Positions 16,598 to 25,598 of a stretch of DNA of 64,000 bases are shown piece by piece. The first letter of the stretch is position 1; every line of letters begins with the position of its first letter. The notes beneath the pieces were generated by a model. That model was not told where the DNA came from. It saw only the letters and a program-made list of their open reading frames with translations, and searched no databases. Source of the stretch: Rhodococcus sp. Leaf278 (GTDB taxonomy: Bacteria; Actinomycetota; Actinomycetes; Mycobacteriales; Mycobacteriaceae). The stretch covers positions 150,129 through 214,128 of the forward strand of contig NZ_LMRR01000042.1 of assembly GCF_001426085.1 (NCBI RefSeq), given 5' to 3'. A program made the position numbers and the translations under genes.

Positions 16598-18040
16598 ATG
16601 GCACCGGAGAGCTCGGAATTCGACGTGATCGTCATCGGCGGTGGCCCGGTGGGCGAGAATGCCGCACAGTACGCAATACAGGGCAGCGATCGCACCGCCG
16701 TGATCGTCGAACACGAACTGCTCGGCGGTGAATGCTCCTACTGGGCCTGCATGCCCAGCAAGGCTCTGCTGCGTCCGAGCGAGGTGCTCGACACCGCGCG
16801 AAACATGCCGGGAGTCAAAGAGCTGGTGGGCGATCAGCCTCTCGACGCCGACGCGGTGCTGGCCCGGCGCGAGTCCTACACCCACAGCTTGGACGACTCC
16901 TCGCAGGTGACGTGGGCCGAATCGGCCGGAATCTCGGTGATCCGCGGCCACGGTCGACTCACCGGGGACAAGACAGTCGATGTCGACGGACACACGCTCA
17001 CCGCTCGTCACGCTGTTGTCCTCGCCACCGGAACCACCGCATCGGTACCGAACACCCCCGGCCTGCGCGACGCCCTTCCCTGGATCTCCCGCGATGCCAC
17101 CAACATTCACGAGACGCCCGGGCACATCGCGATCATCGGCGGTGGCGTCGTCGCTACGGAGGCGGCCACCTGGTTGCTCTCTCTCGGAGCGAAGGTGACG
17201 ATGATCGTCCGCGGATCGTCGCTGCTGGCCGGTTCCGAACCGTTCGCCGGTGAACTGGTCGCCGAGGCTCTGAAACAGCGCGGCGCAACGATCATGCTCG
17301 ACGCCTCCCTCGGGTCGGTGTCACGAGAGAACCCCGCCGACACCGGTATCGGTCGAATCCACGGTGGCACGGTCACTCTCACGGTCGGCGGTGACGCCCT
17401 CGTCGTGGACGAGGTTCTGGTCGCAGCAGGCCGAACCCCGGCGAGCAAGGATCTAGGACTGTCCGCCGTCGGACTCACCGACGGCGGATACATCGAGGTG
17501 AACGATCACCTCGAGGTTGCAGGCCGCGACTGGCTGTACGCGGTGGGTGACGTCAACGGCCGCGCTCCGCTGACGCACATGGGGAAGTACCAGGGACGGG
17601 TGGCCGGTGACGTCATTGCCGCCAGGGCCGAAGGAAAGTCGCTGGACCAGAAGCGATTCCGGGCAACAGCGGACCACGGCCAGGTACCCCAGGTCGTGTT
17701 CACGCCGCTCGAGGTGGCGTCCGTCGGATCGACCGAAGCACAAGCCCGACAGGAAGGCATCGACGTCGAGATCGTGGCGCAGGACATCGCCGTCGCGGGT
17801 TCGTCTCTGCAGCAGGACGATTACACGGGCCGGGCGCAGCTGGTGATCGACCGTGCAACCGACACGATAGTGGGCGCGACGTTCGTCGGACCGGGCGTCG
17901 CCGAGCTCGTTCACGCCGCCACCGTCGCGGTGGTCGGCAAGGTCTCGCTCGACGACCTGTGGCATGCGGTGCCGTCGTATCCGACGGTCAGCGAGATCTG
18001 GCTGAGGCTACTCGAGGCCCGTCGAACAGCCGATCACTGA
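16598..18040 (+). CDS. FAD-dependent pyridine nucleotide-disulfide oxidoreductase
   Basis: A 480-residue class I flavoprotein disulfide reductase, like dihydrolipoamide dehydrogenase or mercuric reductase. It has the FAD motif VIVIGGGPVGENAAQYA, the redox disulfide LLGGECSYWACMPSKAL, a second nucleotide motif IAIIGGGVVATEAATWL and the FAD ribityl segment WLYAVGDVNG. The C-terminal active-site segment reads HAVPSYPTVSE: the residue before Pro-Thr is Tyr, where lipoamide dehydrogenase has the catalytic His (HPTxSE). It is therefore probably not a lipoamide dehydrogenase. A quinone or metal reductase or transhydrogenase-like role is possible. It overlaps the convergent permease gene by 7 bp. Confidence 0.85.
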   Translation: MAPESSEFDVIVIGGGPVGENAAQYAIQGSDRTAVIVEHELLGGECSYWACMPSKALLRPSEVLDTARNMPGVKELVGDQPLDADAVLARRESYTHSLDDSSQVTWAESAGISVIRGHGRLTGDKTVDVDGHTLTARHAVVLATGTTASVPNTPGLRDALPWISRDATNIHETPGHIAIIGGGVVATEAATWLLSLGAKVTMIVRGSSLLAGSEPFAGELVAEALKQRGATIMLDASLGSVSRENPADTGIGRIHGGTVTLTVGGDALVVDEVLVAAGRTPASKDLGLSAVGLTDGGYIEVNDHLEVAGRDWLYAVGDVNGRAPLTHMGKYQGRVAGDVIAARAEGKSLDQKRFRATADHGQVPQVVFTPLEVASVGSTEAQARQEGIDVEIVAQDIAVAGSSLQQDDYTGRAQLVIDRATDTIVGATFVGPGVAELVHAATVAVVGKVSLDDLWHAVPSYPTVSEIWLRLLEARRTADH

Positions 18041-19440
18041 CGCATGTAGGCCGCGGCGATGCCCTCGTAGGTCTTCGGGTCGGCGCGTCTGATGCGTAGT
18101 GCCACCAGGACCCCGAGGATCGCGGCGAGAATCAGGACCACAGGGATCGCGTTGACGATCGCGGAATCGGAACCGGTCAGGATGCTGTAATGCGTTCCGG
18201 CGAGTATTAATCCGGTCATGAAGCCGGCGAAACCGATTCCGGGCGCAATTCCGGTGCGCCACAGCGAGCGATCCGGATGGCCGATGAAGAACACCACCAC
18301 CGACAGCGCCGCAGCGGCTTGCAGAGCAATGACTCCCAACGTTCCCAGCCCGATGGCACCGGCCGCGTAGATCAGGTATGGGTCGGCACCGGTGACCGCA
18401 AATACGGTGAGTGAGAGTGCAGCCACGACCGAAGCGGTGACGCTTCCGATGTGCGGGCTCGAGTGACGCGGGTGAATTCGGCCCAGCCGCATCGGAAGTA
18501 CGCGCTCTCGCCCGAGAGCGAACAGATATCGGCTGGCCGCGTTGTGCACGGCGAGATAGGACGCGAGCACGCTGGTGCACAGCAGCACCGCGGTACCGTC
18601 GTACAGCACGGTTCCGCCGTACTGCTGCGCCAGCGTGAACAGAAGATTGCCCAGTTCGCTCTCGGCCAGTATCGGTGCGTCGACACCGCCCGCGGCCCCC
18701 ACGATGATCCAACTCGTCAACACGTAGAACACCGCGATGAGCGTGACCGCGATGAACGTCGCGCGCGGGATGCTGCGCCTGGGATCCTTGGTTTCCTCGC
18801 CGTACAGTGCCGCAGACTCGAAGCCGATGAAACTCGAAAAGGCGAACATCATCGCTATCCCCAGCGATCCGGAGAACACCTGCGTCGGGGTGAACGACTC
18901 CAGTGGCACCGCCGCGGTTCCCTTGTCACCCACCACCAGGACATTGAACACAGTCAGAAAAGCGAACTCGAGCACCATCAGTGTTCCCAACACCTTGGCC
19001 GAAAGGTCGGCATTTCGGAAGCCGAGGAATGCGACAATTACGACAGCGATGGCCGTGAACACGTACCACGGAATGTCGATACCGGAATCGGCAAATACCA
19101 GATGTGTGAAATATCCGAATGCTCCCGAAAGGCCACACGCCAGCGAGGTATACGCGACAACTGCGACATATGCGGCAGCAACGCCGGGTGGCTTTCCCAG
19201 CGCCAGACCGATATAGGTGTAGAACGCACCGGTGCTGTATACCTGCTGGCTGATCGCCGCGAAACCCACCGAGAAGCACAGCAGTACAACAGCACTGATT
19301 GCATAGGCAGCGGGAAGGCCGGCACCGTTTCCCCGTATCAGAGCCAACGGTACGTTGCCGATCATGGCCGCCATCGGCGCCGCAGCGGCGACAACGAGAA
19401 ACACGACTCGACCGGTGGTGAGTGTTCGTCGATCGGACAT
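18034..19440 (-). CDS. APC-superfamily amino acid permease
   Basis: A 468-residue permease with about 12 membrane segments. The N-terminal VFLVVAAAAPMAAMIGNVPLAL and the later FSSFIGFESAALYGEETKDPRRSIPRA match the consensus amphipathic region of APC transporters. A basic tail (RIRRADPKTYEGIA) ends the protein. It would import an amino acid or polyamine by proton symport. No metabolic partner is adjacent, so the substrate cannot be named. Confidence 0.88.
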   Translation of the reverse strand: MSDRRTLTTGRVVFLVVAAAAPMAAMIGNVPLALIRGNGAGLPAAYAISAVVLLCFSVGFAAISQQVYSTGAFYTYIGLALGKPPGVAAAYVAVVAYTSLACGLSGAFGYFTHLVFADSGIDIPWYVFTAIAVVIVAFLGFRNADLSAKVLGTLMVLEFAFLTVFNVLVVGDKGTAAVPLESFTPTQVFSGSLGIAMMFAFSSFIGFESAALYGEETKDPRRSIPRATFIAVTLIAVFYVLTSWIIVGAAGGVDAPILAESELGNLLFTLAQQYGGTVLYDGTAVLLCTSVLASYLAVHNAASRYLFALGRERVLPMRLGRIHPRHSSPHIGSVTASVVAALSLTVFAVTGADPYLIYAAGAIGLGTLGVIALQAAAALSVVVFFIGHPDRSLWRTGIAPGIGFAGFMTGLILAGTHYSILTGSDSAIVNAIPVVLILAAILGVLVALRIRRADPKTYEGIAAAYMRQ

Positions 19441-19520
19441 CGTCCGGACGCTACTCGCAGAGACGGCACCGTGCTGACATGCGATACAGAATGGGCTGAC
19501 ATGAGGAGTGGAAGGGCGAT

Positions 19521-20114
19521 ATGGAATACCAACGCGGTTTCGAGAGACTGGTCAATTTCAGTGACGCCGTGGTCGCAATTGCCGCGACGCTGCTGGTGCT
19601 GCCACTCGTCGAGCTGGCGGACCCGGGCCAGAGCGACAGTTTCATGGATGTCTTTCGCGAACACGGAGTCGAGTTCTACGCTTTCGTGCTGAGCTTTCTG
19701 GTGATCTACACCCAATGGCTCAGTCACCATCGAGTCTTCAGGAATCTGATCGGCTACACGCGGGCTTTGATGTGGGTGAACTTCGTGTGGCTGCTCTCGA
19801 TCGTCTTCCTGCCGTTCCCGACGAAGCTGATCGCCGAGAAGAACGGCTACGACTCGAGTTCGTCGACGCTCTATGTCGCCACCATCGCGGTATCGGTCAT
19901 CTCCATGTTCGTCGCGGACATCATCGTCTCCCGGCACCCGTCCATCGTGGCCGCCGATTCGAGAGACCTCGAGCGCGTCCGCAACGGCGCGATCAGTTCG
20001 GTGTTGATCCTCATCGCCTTCGGTGTCACCTTCACCTCGCTCGGACTGTGGTCGCTGATGATCCTGTTCCTGACCAAGCCCATCGATCTCCTGGTGAGGC
20101 GAGCAACCGAGTAG
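19521..20114 (+). CDS. TMEM175/DUF1211-family membrane protein (putative K+ channel)
   Basis: A 197-residue protein with about six membrane segments. The signature RLVNFSDAVVAIAATLLVLP in the first helix corresponds to the (R/K)xxxFSDAVxAI pattern of TMEM175-like channels. Those channels assemble as tetramers and conduct potassium; activity here is inferred from the family. It diverges from the APC permease and lies 9 bp upstream of the IclR gene in the same direction, which may be simple co-transcription. Confidence 0.85.
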   Translation: MEYQRGFERLVNFSDAVVAIAATLLVLPLVELADPGQSDSFMDVFREHGVEFYAFVLSFLVIYTQWLSHHRVFRNLIGYTRALMWVNFVWLLSIVFLPFPTKLIAEKNGYDSSSSTLYVATIAVSVISMFVADIIVSRHPSIVAADSRDLERVRNGAISSVLILIAFGVTFTSLGLWSLMILFLTKPIDLLVRRATE

Positions 20115-20123
20115 ATTGGTCGG

Positions 20124-20900
20124 GTGAGCACCGAGAGCACGTCGAAGCAGCAGCCGCTTCTGGTGCTGGGCAAGATCACCGAGATACTCGACGCCTTCTC
20201 GTTCGACCGTCCCTCGTTGACTCTCGGAGAGATTCAACAGACCACCGGACTACCGACCTCGACCGTCCAGCGACTGGTCACCAATCTGGTGCAGCAAGGA
20301 TTCCTGGACCGGAACGGCGATCGCATTCGCATCGGGGTGCGCATGGCCTACTGGGCCGCGACGGCGACCAAGGACCTGGACGTGCTCTCCGTCGTCAACC
20401 CGATACTCAAGGACATGCGCGATCTGACGACCGAAACGGCGTGTTTCTTTCGGCCCGAACAGAATTACCGTGTCTGCGTCGCGATCGCCGAGACACGGCA
20501 TGCGCTGCGACGAGACATGTACGTAGGCAAGGTCATCCCGCTCAGCGCGGGATCGGCCAGTCGCGTCCTGCTGGCGTGGGATTCGGAACTGGCCGAGCGT
20601 GTCCTCTCCCGTGAGCTCGAATCGATGACCGAGCAGACGGTGACCGAAGCCGAGACGATGCGAGCCCTGTTGGCACAGACCAGGTCCGACGGCTACGCGA
20701 TCACCACCGGTGAGCGCGAAACCGGAGCATCGGGCCTGTCCGCTCCGGTGTTCGACTCGGCGGCAGACATCGTCGGTGCCGTCACGATCAGCGGCCCGAC
20801 ATTGCGGATGCCGCAATCGCAGTGCGAGGCCTGGGTGGACCTGCTGATCTCGCATGCCGAGCAGATCACGAGAACCCTCGGCGGACGCTATCCCGCGTGA
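20124..20900 (+). CDS. IclR-family transcriptional regulator
   Basis: A 258-residue regulator. The N-terminal winged helix reads GKITEILDAFSFDRPSLTLGEIQQTTGLPTS (seen in parts) with STVQRLVTNLVQQGFLDR. The C-terminal effector domain holds LPLSAG-like IPLSAGSASRVLLA and a GASGLSAPVFD segment, as usual for IclR. The GTG at 20124 is used. It converges on the hydroxy-acid operon and overlaps its last gene by 13 bp. IclR proteins often sense small carboxylates, so it is a reasonable candidate regulator for that operon. Confidence 0.85.
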   Translation: MSTESTSKQQPLLVLGKITEILDAFSFDRPSLTLGEIQQTTGLPTSTVQRLVTNLVQQGFLDRNGDRIRIGVRMAYWAATATKDLDVLSVVNPILKDMRDLTTETACFFRPEQNYRVCVAIAETRHALRRDMYVGKVIPLSAGSASRVLLAWDSELAERVLSRELESMTEQTVTEAETMRALLAQTRSDGYAITTGERETGASGLSAPVFDSAADIVGAVTISGPTLRMPQSQCEAWVDLLISHAEQITRTLGGRYPA

Positions 20901-21877
20901 CCCCAGGCGTCGGGATTCACCGGGTGCGGAGGCAGCGAACCCCCGAACATGGCCGCGGCGTTGGTGGCACACAGCCGTGCCATCTCCGAACGCACCGACA
21001 CCGTCGCGCTCCCCACGTGTGGGAGCAACACCGTATTGGGCAGGTCTGCCAGGCCGGGTTCGAGGGCCGGTTCACGCTCGTAGACGTCCAAACCTGCTGC
21101 GGCGATCGACTTCTCACGCAGTGCGACCACCAGTGCCGCCTCGTCGACCACCGGCCCCCGCGCGGTGTTGATCAGAATCGCCGACGATTTCATCGCCGCG
21201 AGTGCGGCTGAGTCCACCAGATGGTGGGTGGAGTCCGAAAGCGGAACATGCAGGGACAGAAAGTCGCTTGTCGTGACGATCTCGTCCCACGACGCATGCT
21301 CGACGCGGCCTGCGAACTCACCGAGCTCGTCCTCGGAGACCTCGCGATCGCCGGGCGGACGGGGACAGAACTTGACCGTCATGCCGAAGCCCAACGCCCG
21401 GCGAGCGGTGGCGCGGGCGATACGACCGAAGCCGGCCAGCCCCAGCACTCGACCCGAGACGTCGCTGCCGAGAAGCAGTTCCGGCTCCCATCCGGTGAAC
21501 GAGCCGGAGCGGACGAACGCATCGGCCTCGACGGCGCGGCGAGCCGTGGACAGGATCAGCAGCATCGCGATGTCCGCGGTCGAATCGGTCAACACCCCAG
21601 GGGTATTGGCGACCGTGATGCCGCGTTCGGTGGCCGCCGCGACGTCGATGTTGTCGTATCCGACAGCATAGTTGGATATCCCGACGAGTGATGCCGAGGC
21701 CAGCAGCTCCGCATCGAACCGGTCGCGTAGCTGGGAGACCACGACGGAGTAGTCCCCCGAGGCGCATGCCTCGACCAACTGCTCGTGATCGAGCTCCCGC
21801 AGGTCCACTTCCCCGGCGGCGCGCAGGATATCCATGCCCGGGGACGGGATCTCGGTGGTGACGAGGATGCGGCTCAT
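20888..21877 (-). CDS. D-isomer-specific 2-hydroxyacid dehydrogenase
   Basis: A 329-residue NAD(P)H-dependent dehydrogenase of the glyoxylate/hydroxypyruvate reductase type. The central Rossmann motif is VLGLAGFGRIARATARRA. The catalytic triad elements are visible: Arg in INTARGPVVDE, Glu in LDVYEREP, and His in LLPHVGSATVSVR. It reduces a 2-oxo acid or oxidises a D-2-hydroxy acid. The ATG at 21875-21877 overlaps the stop of the upstream lyase gene (ATGA), making it the last gene of a four-gene operon. A likely role is to handle the 2-oxo acid made or used by that pathway. Confidence 0.85.
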   Translation of the reverse strand: MSRILVTTEIPSPGMDILRAAGEVDLRELDHEQLVEACASGDYSVVVSQLRDRFDAELLASASLVGISNYAVGYDNIDVAAATERGITVANTPGVLTDSTADIAMLLILSTARRAVEADAFVRSGSFTGWEPELLLGSDVSGRVLGLAGFGRIARATARRALGFGMTVKFCPRPPGDREVSEDELGEFAGRVEHASWDEIVTTSDFLSLHVPLSDSTHHLVDSAALAAMKSSAILINTARGPVVDEAALVVALREKSIAAAGLDVYEREPALEPGLADLPNTVLLPHVGSATVSVRSEMARLCATNAAAMFGGSLPPHPVNPDAWGHAG

Positions 21878-22797
21878 ACGACCCACTCGAACGCTCGAGC
21901 TTCGGATCGTGCGCCCTGAACGGTTTTCGATCGCATGGGCTCGCCCAGCTCGGTGAGCAGCTCCTCGGACAGAGAGACCATGGCTGCCAGGGTTTTCGGC
22001 TCGAACCAGTCCGGCCGCGTGGCGAACAGAATGTCCTCCGACGAGGTATTGCCGCTGGCCCCGGGGGCGAAGGGACAGCCACCCAGTCCGCCGAGCGAAC
22101 CGTCGACCATCGTTGCTCCGGCGGAGATCGCGGCAAGAGTGTTCGTAACGCCCAGGCCCCAGGTGTCGTGCCCGTGGAACACCACTCTGCGATCCGGAGT
22201 CTCGGCGCGCACCCGCGAGATCAGTGACGACACCTGCACCGGGACGGCCTGCCCGAGGGTGTCGCAGATGACGATATCGGTTGCACCGGTTGCACGTTCG
22301 TCGTTGGCTATCTCGATGACCCGATCGGGCGGTACCTGCCCCTCGAACGGGCACGTGAAGGACGTCGCGATACACAGCTCGATCTCACCGCCCACCGATC
22401 GCGTGATGTCGACGGCATCGGGCATGGCCGCGAGCGACACCTCGGTGGTACGCCCGATGTTGGCCTGATTGTGCGAGTCCGACGCGGAGAAGCAGTACTG
22501 AAAGTTGCGAGCCCCAGCGGCGGCGGCCTTCTCGACGTGACGTGGAGTGGCGACCCACACCCAGCAGCGCGCAAGTTCCTCGGCGGTCAATTCACCGATG
22601 ACCTCGAGGGTGTTGGCCATCGGCGGCACCTTGTCGCCCCGCGCCATCGAGCCGATCTCGAGCGACGGTACACCGAGTTCGATGAGGGCCCTGATGATCT
22701 CGAGTTTACGTTCGGTGGAGAGCATCTTGCCGGTGAGCTGCAGACCGTCGCGCATCGTGACGTCGCGCAAGTCGGCGGAAGGGTCGAATCGGTACAT
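21874..22797 (-). CDS. HMG-CoA lyase-like acyl-CoA aldolase
   Basis: A 307-residue DRE-TIM-type aldolase of the hydroxymethylglutaryl-CoA lyase family. VTMRDGLQ carries the catalytic Arg-Asp. HGHDTWGLGVTN carries the metal-binding histidines. GLGGCPFAPGASGNTSSEDI has the active-site Cys. The family cleaves 3-hydroxy-3-methyl acyl-CoA, for example HMG-CoA to acetyl-CoA and acetoacetate. Neighbouring CoA-transferase and permease genes suggest that the substrate is an imported hydroxy-diacid rather than a leucine intermediate; leucine-degradation genes are absent here. Confidence 0.85.
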   Translation of the reverse strand: MYRFDPSADLRDVTMRDGLQLTGKMLSTERKLEIIRALIELGVPSLEIGSMARGDKVPPMANTLEVIGELTAEELARCWVWVATPRHVEKAAAAGARNFQYCFSASDSHNQANIGRTTEVSLAAMPDAVDITRSVGGEIELCIATSFTCPFEGQVPPDRVIEIANDERATGATDIVICDTLGQAVPVQVSSLISRVRAETPDRRVVFHGHDTWGLGVTNTLAAISAGATMVDGSLGGLGGCPFAPGASGNTSSEDILFATRPDWFEPKTLAAMVSLSEELLTELGEPMRSKTVQGARSEARAFEWVV

Positions 22798-24009
22798 CTA
22801 CAGGCCCATCTCTTCGTCGGTACGTCCGAGCAGGGTCGACAGTACTTCTCGGGTGTGTTCGCCCAGATCCGGTCCGACCGAACGAATCGGCAGGGATGCG
22901 TCGCCGATCACCGGGACCACCCCGACGAACCCGACGTCGGCGAGTTCGTCGTTACCGGTGTCCACCTGGAAGTGCTGAATCATGTTGCGGGCGGCATACT
23001 GCTCGTCGGCGACGATATCGGCCGCCGTGTAGATCGGTCCCGACGGCACCCCGGCAGCGTCGAGGATCTTCAAAGCCTGGTCGCGCGAATGTAATCCGGT
23101 CCAGGCCGAGATAGCGGCGTCCAACTCGTCGCGCCGACGCCATCGGCCCGCGTTGGACGCCAGGTCCGGATCGGCTCCCAGATCAGGACGGTCGATGGTC
23201 TCCATGTATCGCTGGAAGATGGCGTCGCCGTTGCCGGCGATGATGATCGAGTGACCGTCGTTGCACGGGTAGGCGTTCGACGGGGCGATGCCTTCCATCC
23301 GGCCGCCCGTTCGTTCACGTTCGACGCCATAGGCGAGGTAATCCGGGATCAGCGATTCCATCATCGACAGAATCGACTCGTTCAGTGCGACATCGATGGA
23401 ACGTTGTTCGAGCGACAACGGATCCGATTTCTCTGCTGCGCGCTGCGTCTGGCGCTGGAACAGCGCCATGACGCAACCGAATGCCGCGTACAGACCGGCG
23501 ATCGAATCCCCGATCGAGACACCGACTCGCACCGGCGGGCGGTCCGGATCACCGACGAGGTTGCGGAAGCCGCCGTATGCCTCTGCGACAGCGGCGAATC
23601 CAGGTCGCTGCGACATCGGGCCGGTCTGCCCGAAGGCCGAGATACGCGTGATGATCAACTCGGGGTTCGCTGCGCTGAGCACCTCCGGCGAGATGCCCCA
23701 TTTCTCCAGAGTGCCGGGCCGGAAATTCTCGAGCACGATGTCGCATTTCGCGGCGAGGTCGACGACATCCTTGCGACCCTGTTCGGTACGCAGGTCCAGC
23801 ACGATCGACTTCTTGTTCCGGTTGATCGTGCGGTAGAGCATCGACGTGGTGCCCGAGTACAACCGCCAGTTACGCAGTTCGTCGCCGGTTCCGGGCCGTT
23901 CGACCTTGATCACCTCGGCACCGAAGTCGGCGAGCATCCGCGCCGCAGTAGGGGCGGCTATGTAGTTGCCGAGTTCGAGTACTCGAACTCCGCTGAGCGG
24001 CAATGCCAT
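22798..24009 (-). CDS. Class III (CaiB/BaiF) CoA-transferase
   Basis: A 403-residue CoA-transferase. LPLSGVRVLELGNYIAAPTA at the N-terminus, FGAEVIKVERPGTGDELR, and the NRNKKSIVLDLRTEQGR and NFRPGTLEKWG stretches are characteristic; the catalytic Asp is in the region of VGVSIGDSIAGLYAAFG. The human relative SUGCT moves CoA from succinyl-CoA to HMG or glutarate, which fits the adjacent HMG-CoA-lyase-like gene. The ATG at 24007-24009 follows GAAAGGAA; an in-frame upward extension is rejected because it runs through the permease gene. The stop is directly adjacent to the lyase start. Confidence 0.88.
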   Translation of the reverse strand: MALPLSGVRVLELGNYIAAPTAARMLADFGAEVIKVERPGTGDELRNWRLYSGTTSMLYRTINRNKKSIVLDLRTEQGRKDVVDLAAKCDIVLENFRPGTLEKWGISPEVLSAANPELIITRISAFGQTGPMSQRPGFAAVAEAYGGFRNLVGDPDRPPVRVGVSIGDSIAGLYAAFGCVMALFQRQTQRAAEKSDPLSLEQRSIDVALNESILSMMESLIPDYLAYGVERERTGGRMEGIAPSNAYPCNDGHSIIIAGNGDAIFQRYMETIDRPDLGADPDLASNAGRWRRRDELDAAISAWTGLHSRDQALKILDAAGVPSGPIYTAADIVADEQYAARNMIQHFQVDTGNDELADVGFVGVVPVIGDASLPIRSVGPDLGEHTREVLSTLLGRTDEEMGL

Positions 24010-24025
24010 CGTGTTCCTTTCGGTA

Positions 24026-24070
24026 CTCACAGAATCAGTGCTCACAGAATCAGGGCTCACAGGATCCAGC
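24026..24070. repeat. Three tandem 15-bp repeats carrying stop codons
   Basis: CTCACAGAATCAGTG, CTCACAGAATCAGGG and CTCACAGGATCCAGC follow one another between permease and CoA-transferase. On the minus strand each unit contains TGA or TGAG; the third includes the permease stop. The array probably arose by slippage. Confidence 0.75.
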
Positions 24071-25448
24071 TCATCGGCACGATCAACGCGATGGCGATGA
24101 CCGACGCCAACGAGACACCCACCGAGCACGTCTTGAGTGTGCCCCTGGTCGACTGACCCATCAAGGACTGCAGCAGCCAGAAGGTGTTGCTGGTGACGTG
24201 CACGGCGAACAGGGATCCGGCACCGGCGGCGAGTGCAATGAACACCGGGTCGAGGCCGATCAGCGGAGCGACCGGGGCGAGGATGCCGGCGGAGGTGATG
24301 GCGGAGATCGTCACCGATCCGACGGCGATGTGCAGCGCGGCAGCGATGACCCACACCATCAACAGCGGCGCCGCGGTGCTGGCCGTGAAGTACTGGCCGA
24401 GAATGTCGCCGAGACCCGCTTCGTTGATGACGGCCGCGAGCGACCCGCCGACACCGGTGAGGATCAGGATCTGCCCGCTCTCGGCGAAGCCTCGGGCGAG
24501 CGCCTTCTCCACCCGGGCCTGACCGACGTGGAAGCGGCCGATGAGGCACGTCCCGACCAAGCCGATGAGCAGCGCGATCACCGGGCTCGCGATGAATTCG
24601 ACCACAGGTACCGATATTTCGGCCACTTCGAGTACCGCGCCGACGGCGATGAGGACGAGCGCGAGCAGCAGCGGCGAGAGCAACACCAGCAGCGAGGTCT
24701 GCTTCTCGGTGCGCACCTTCTGCGCCACGCCACCGCCGGCTTCGAGGGGCTGGTCGTCGGAATCGACGGGATCGGGAATCACAGGCTCCGGGACTACGAC
24801 AATCTGCTGCTCGTCCTTCTCCTCGTTCCACCAGCCGTGCCGGAACACGAACGACATGATGGCCACCGACAGCACGACGACGGGAACGATCAGGATCAGT
24901 CCGTAGATCATCATCTTGCCCAGCGGCACGCCGAGCAGTCCGGCCAGCGCGAGCGTCGCGACACCGGGGACCATGAACACGATTCCGCATTCGAGCGAGA
25001 TGGCCAGTGCCGTAGCCATTCTCGCTGTGCCGTACTTACCGATCTTGGGGGCGAGGTTACGAGCGAGCGGCGCCGAGATCACGAGCAGCACGTCGAGGAA
25101 GATGGACTGCAACACGGTTGCGATGGTCAGCGACAGCGCGTACGGGAGCCGCTTGGGCCCGAACGTTTTCAGCAGGGTGCCGACGAGACGCTGGATGGCG
25201 CTCATCTCCTGCAGCACCGACCCCATGAGCACACCGAACGCGATGAGCAGCCCCACCTCGGCCATGATCTCGCCGAATCCGCCGGTGATGGTGTCGACGG
25301 TGGTCGATACGCCGAGCTTCGTCGCCAGACCCAGGTACGCGGCCCCGAGTACGAGCGAGATCACCGGGTTGAAGTGAAAACGAACGATGAAGACCACCAC
25401 CGCCAGCACGGCGACGACGGTGTTGATCACGATCCACATGTCGGACAT
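24057..25448 (-). CDS. GntP-family proton symporter for a hydroxy-carboxylate
   Basis: A 463-residue GntP-type permease with about 12 membrane segments. It shows NPVISLVLGAAYLGLATKLG, GFGEIMAEVGLLIAFGVLMG and VGSVTISAITSAGILAPVAP, typical of gluconate/hydroxybutyrate permeases. A charged loop lies in the middle (HGWWNEEKDEQQIVVVPEP). GntP proteins take up gluconate, D-serine, glycerate or hydroxybutyrate. As first gene of the operon with CoA-transferase, lyase and dehydrogenase, it likely imports the operon's substrate. The ATG at 25446-25448 has AGGAAG upstream and is preferred to a TTG two codons earlier. Confidence 0.85.
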   Translation of the reverse strand: MSDMWIVINTVVAVLAVVVFIVRFHFNPVISLVLGAAYLGLATKLGVSTTVDTITGGFGEIMAEVGLLIAFGVLMGSVLQEMSAIQRLVGTLLKTFGPKRLPYALSLTIATVLQSIFLDVLLVISAPLARNLAPKIGKYGTARMATALAISLECGIVFMVPGVATLALAGLLGVPLGKMMIYGLILIVPVVVLSVAIMSFVFRHGWWNEEKDEQQIVVVPEPVIPDPVDSDDQPLEAGGGVAQKVRTEKQTSLLVLLSPLLLALVLIAVGAVLEVAEISVPVVEFIASPVIALLIGLVGTCLIGRFHVGQARVEKALARGFAESGQILILTGVGGSLAAVINEAGLGDILGQYFTASTAAPLLMVWVIAAALHIAVGSVTISAITSAGILAPVAPLIGLDPVFIALAAGAGSLFAVHVTSNTFWLLQSLMGQSTRGTLKTCSVGVSLASVIAIALIVPMSWIL

Positions 25449-25497
25449 CGGCAATTCTTCCTGCTGGACGAGTGACCGACGCCATGAGGATCGGTGT

Positions 25498-25515
25498 GGT
25501 GTGATCCGTCACACC
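25498..25515. promoter_or_regulatory. Palindromic operator candidate upstream of the GntP operon
   Basis: GGTGTGA-TCCG-TCACACC is a perfect 7-bp inverted repeat 50 bp before the permease start. The 4-bp spacer differs from the 6 bp of CRP sites. The nearby IclR protein is a possible ligand-controlled binder. Confidence 0.55.
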
Positions 25516-25598
25516 GCTACCCGCATTATGGGCATAGATTTGCTTGGTGAGCAAGAATCCACACAGCAAGAATCCACGCGGGTCCGAGAAGAGCCAGG

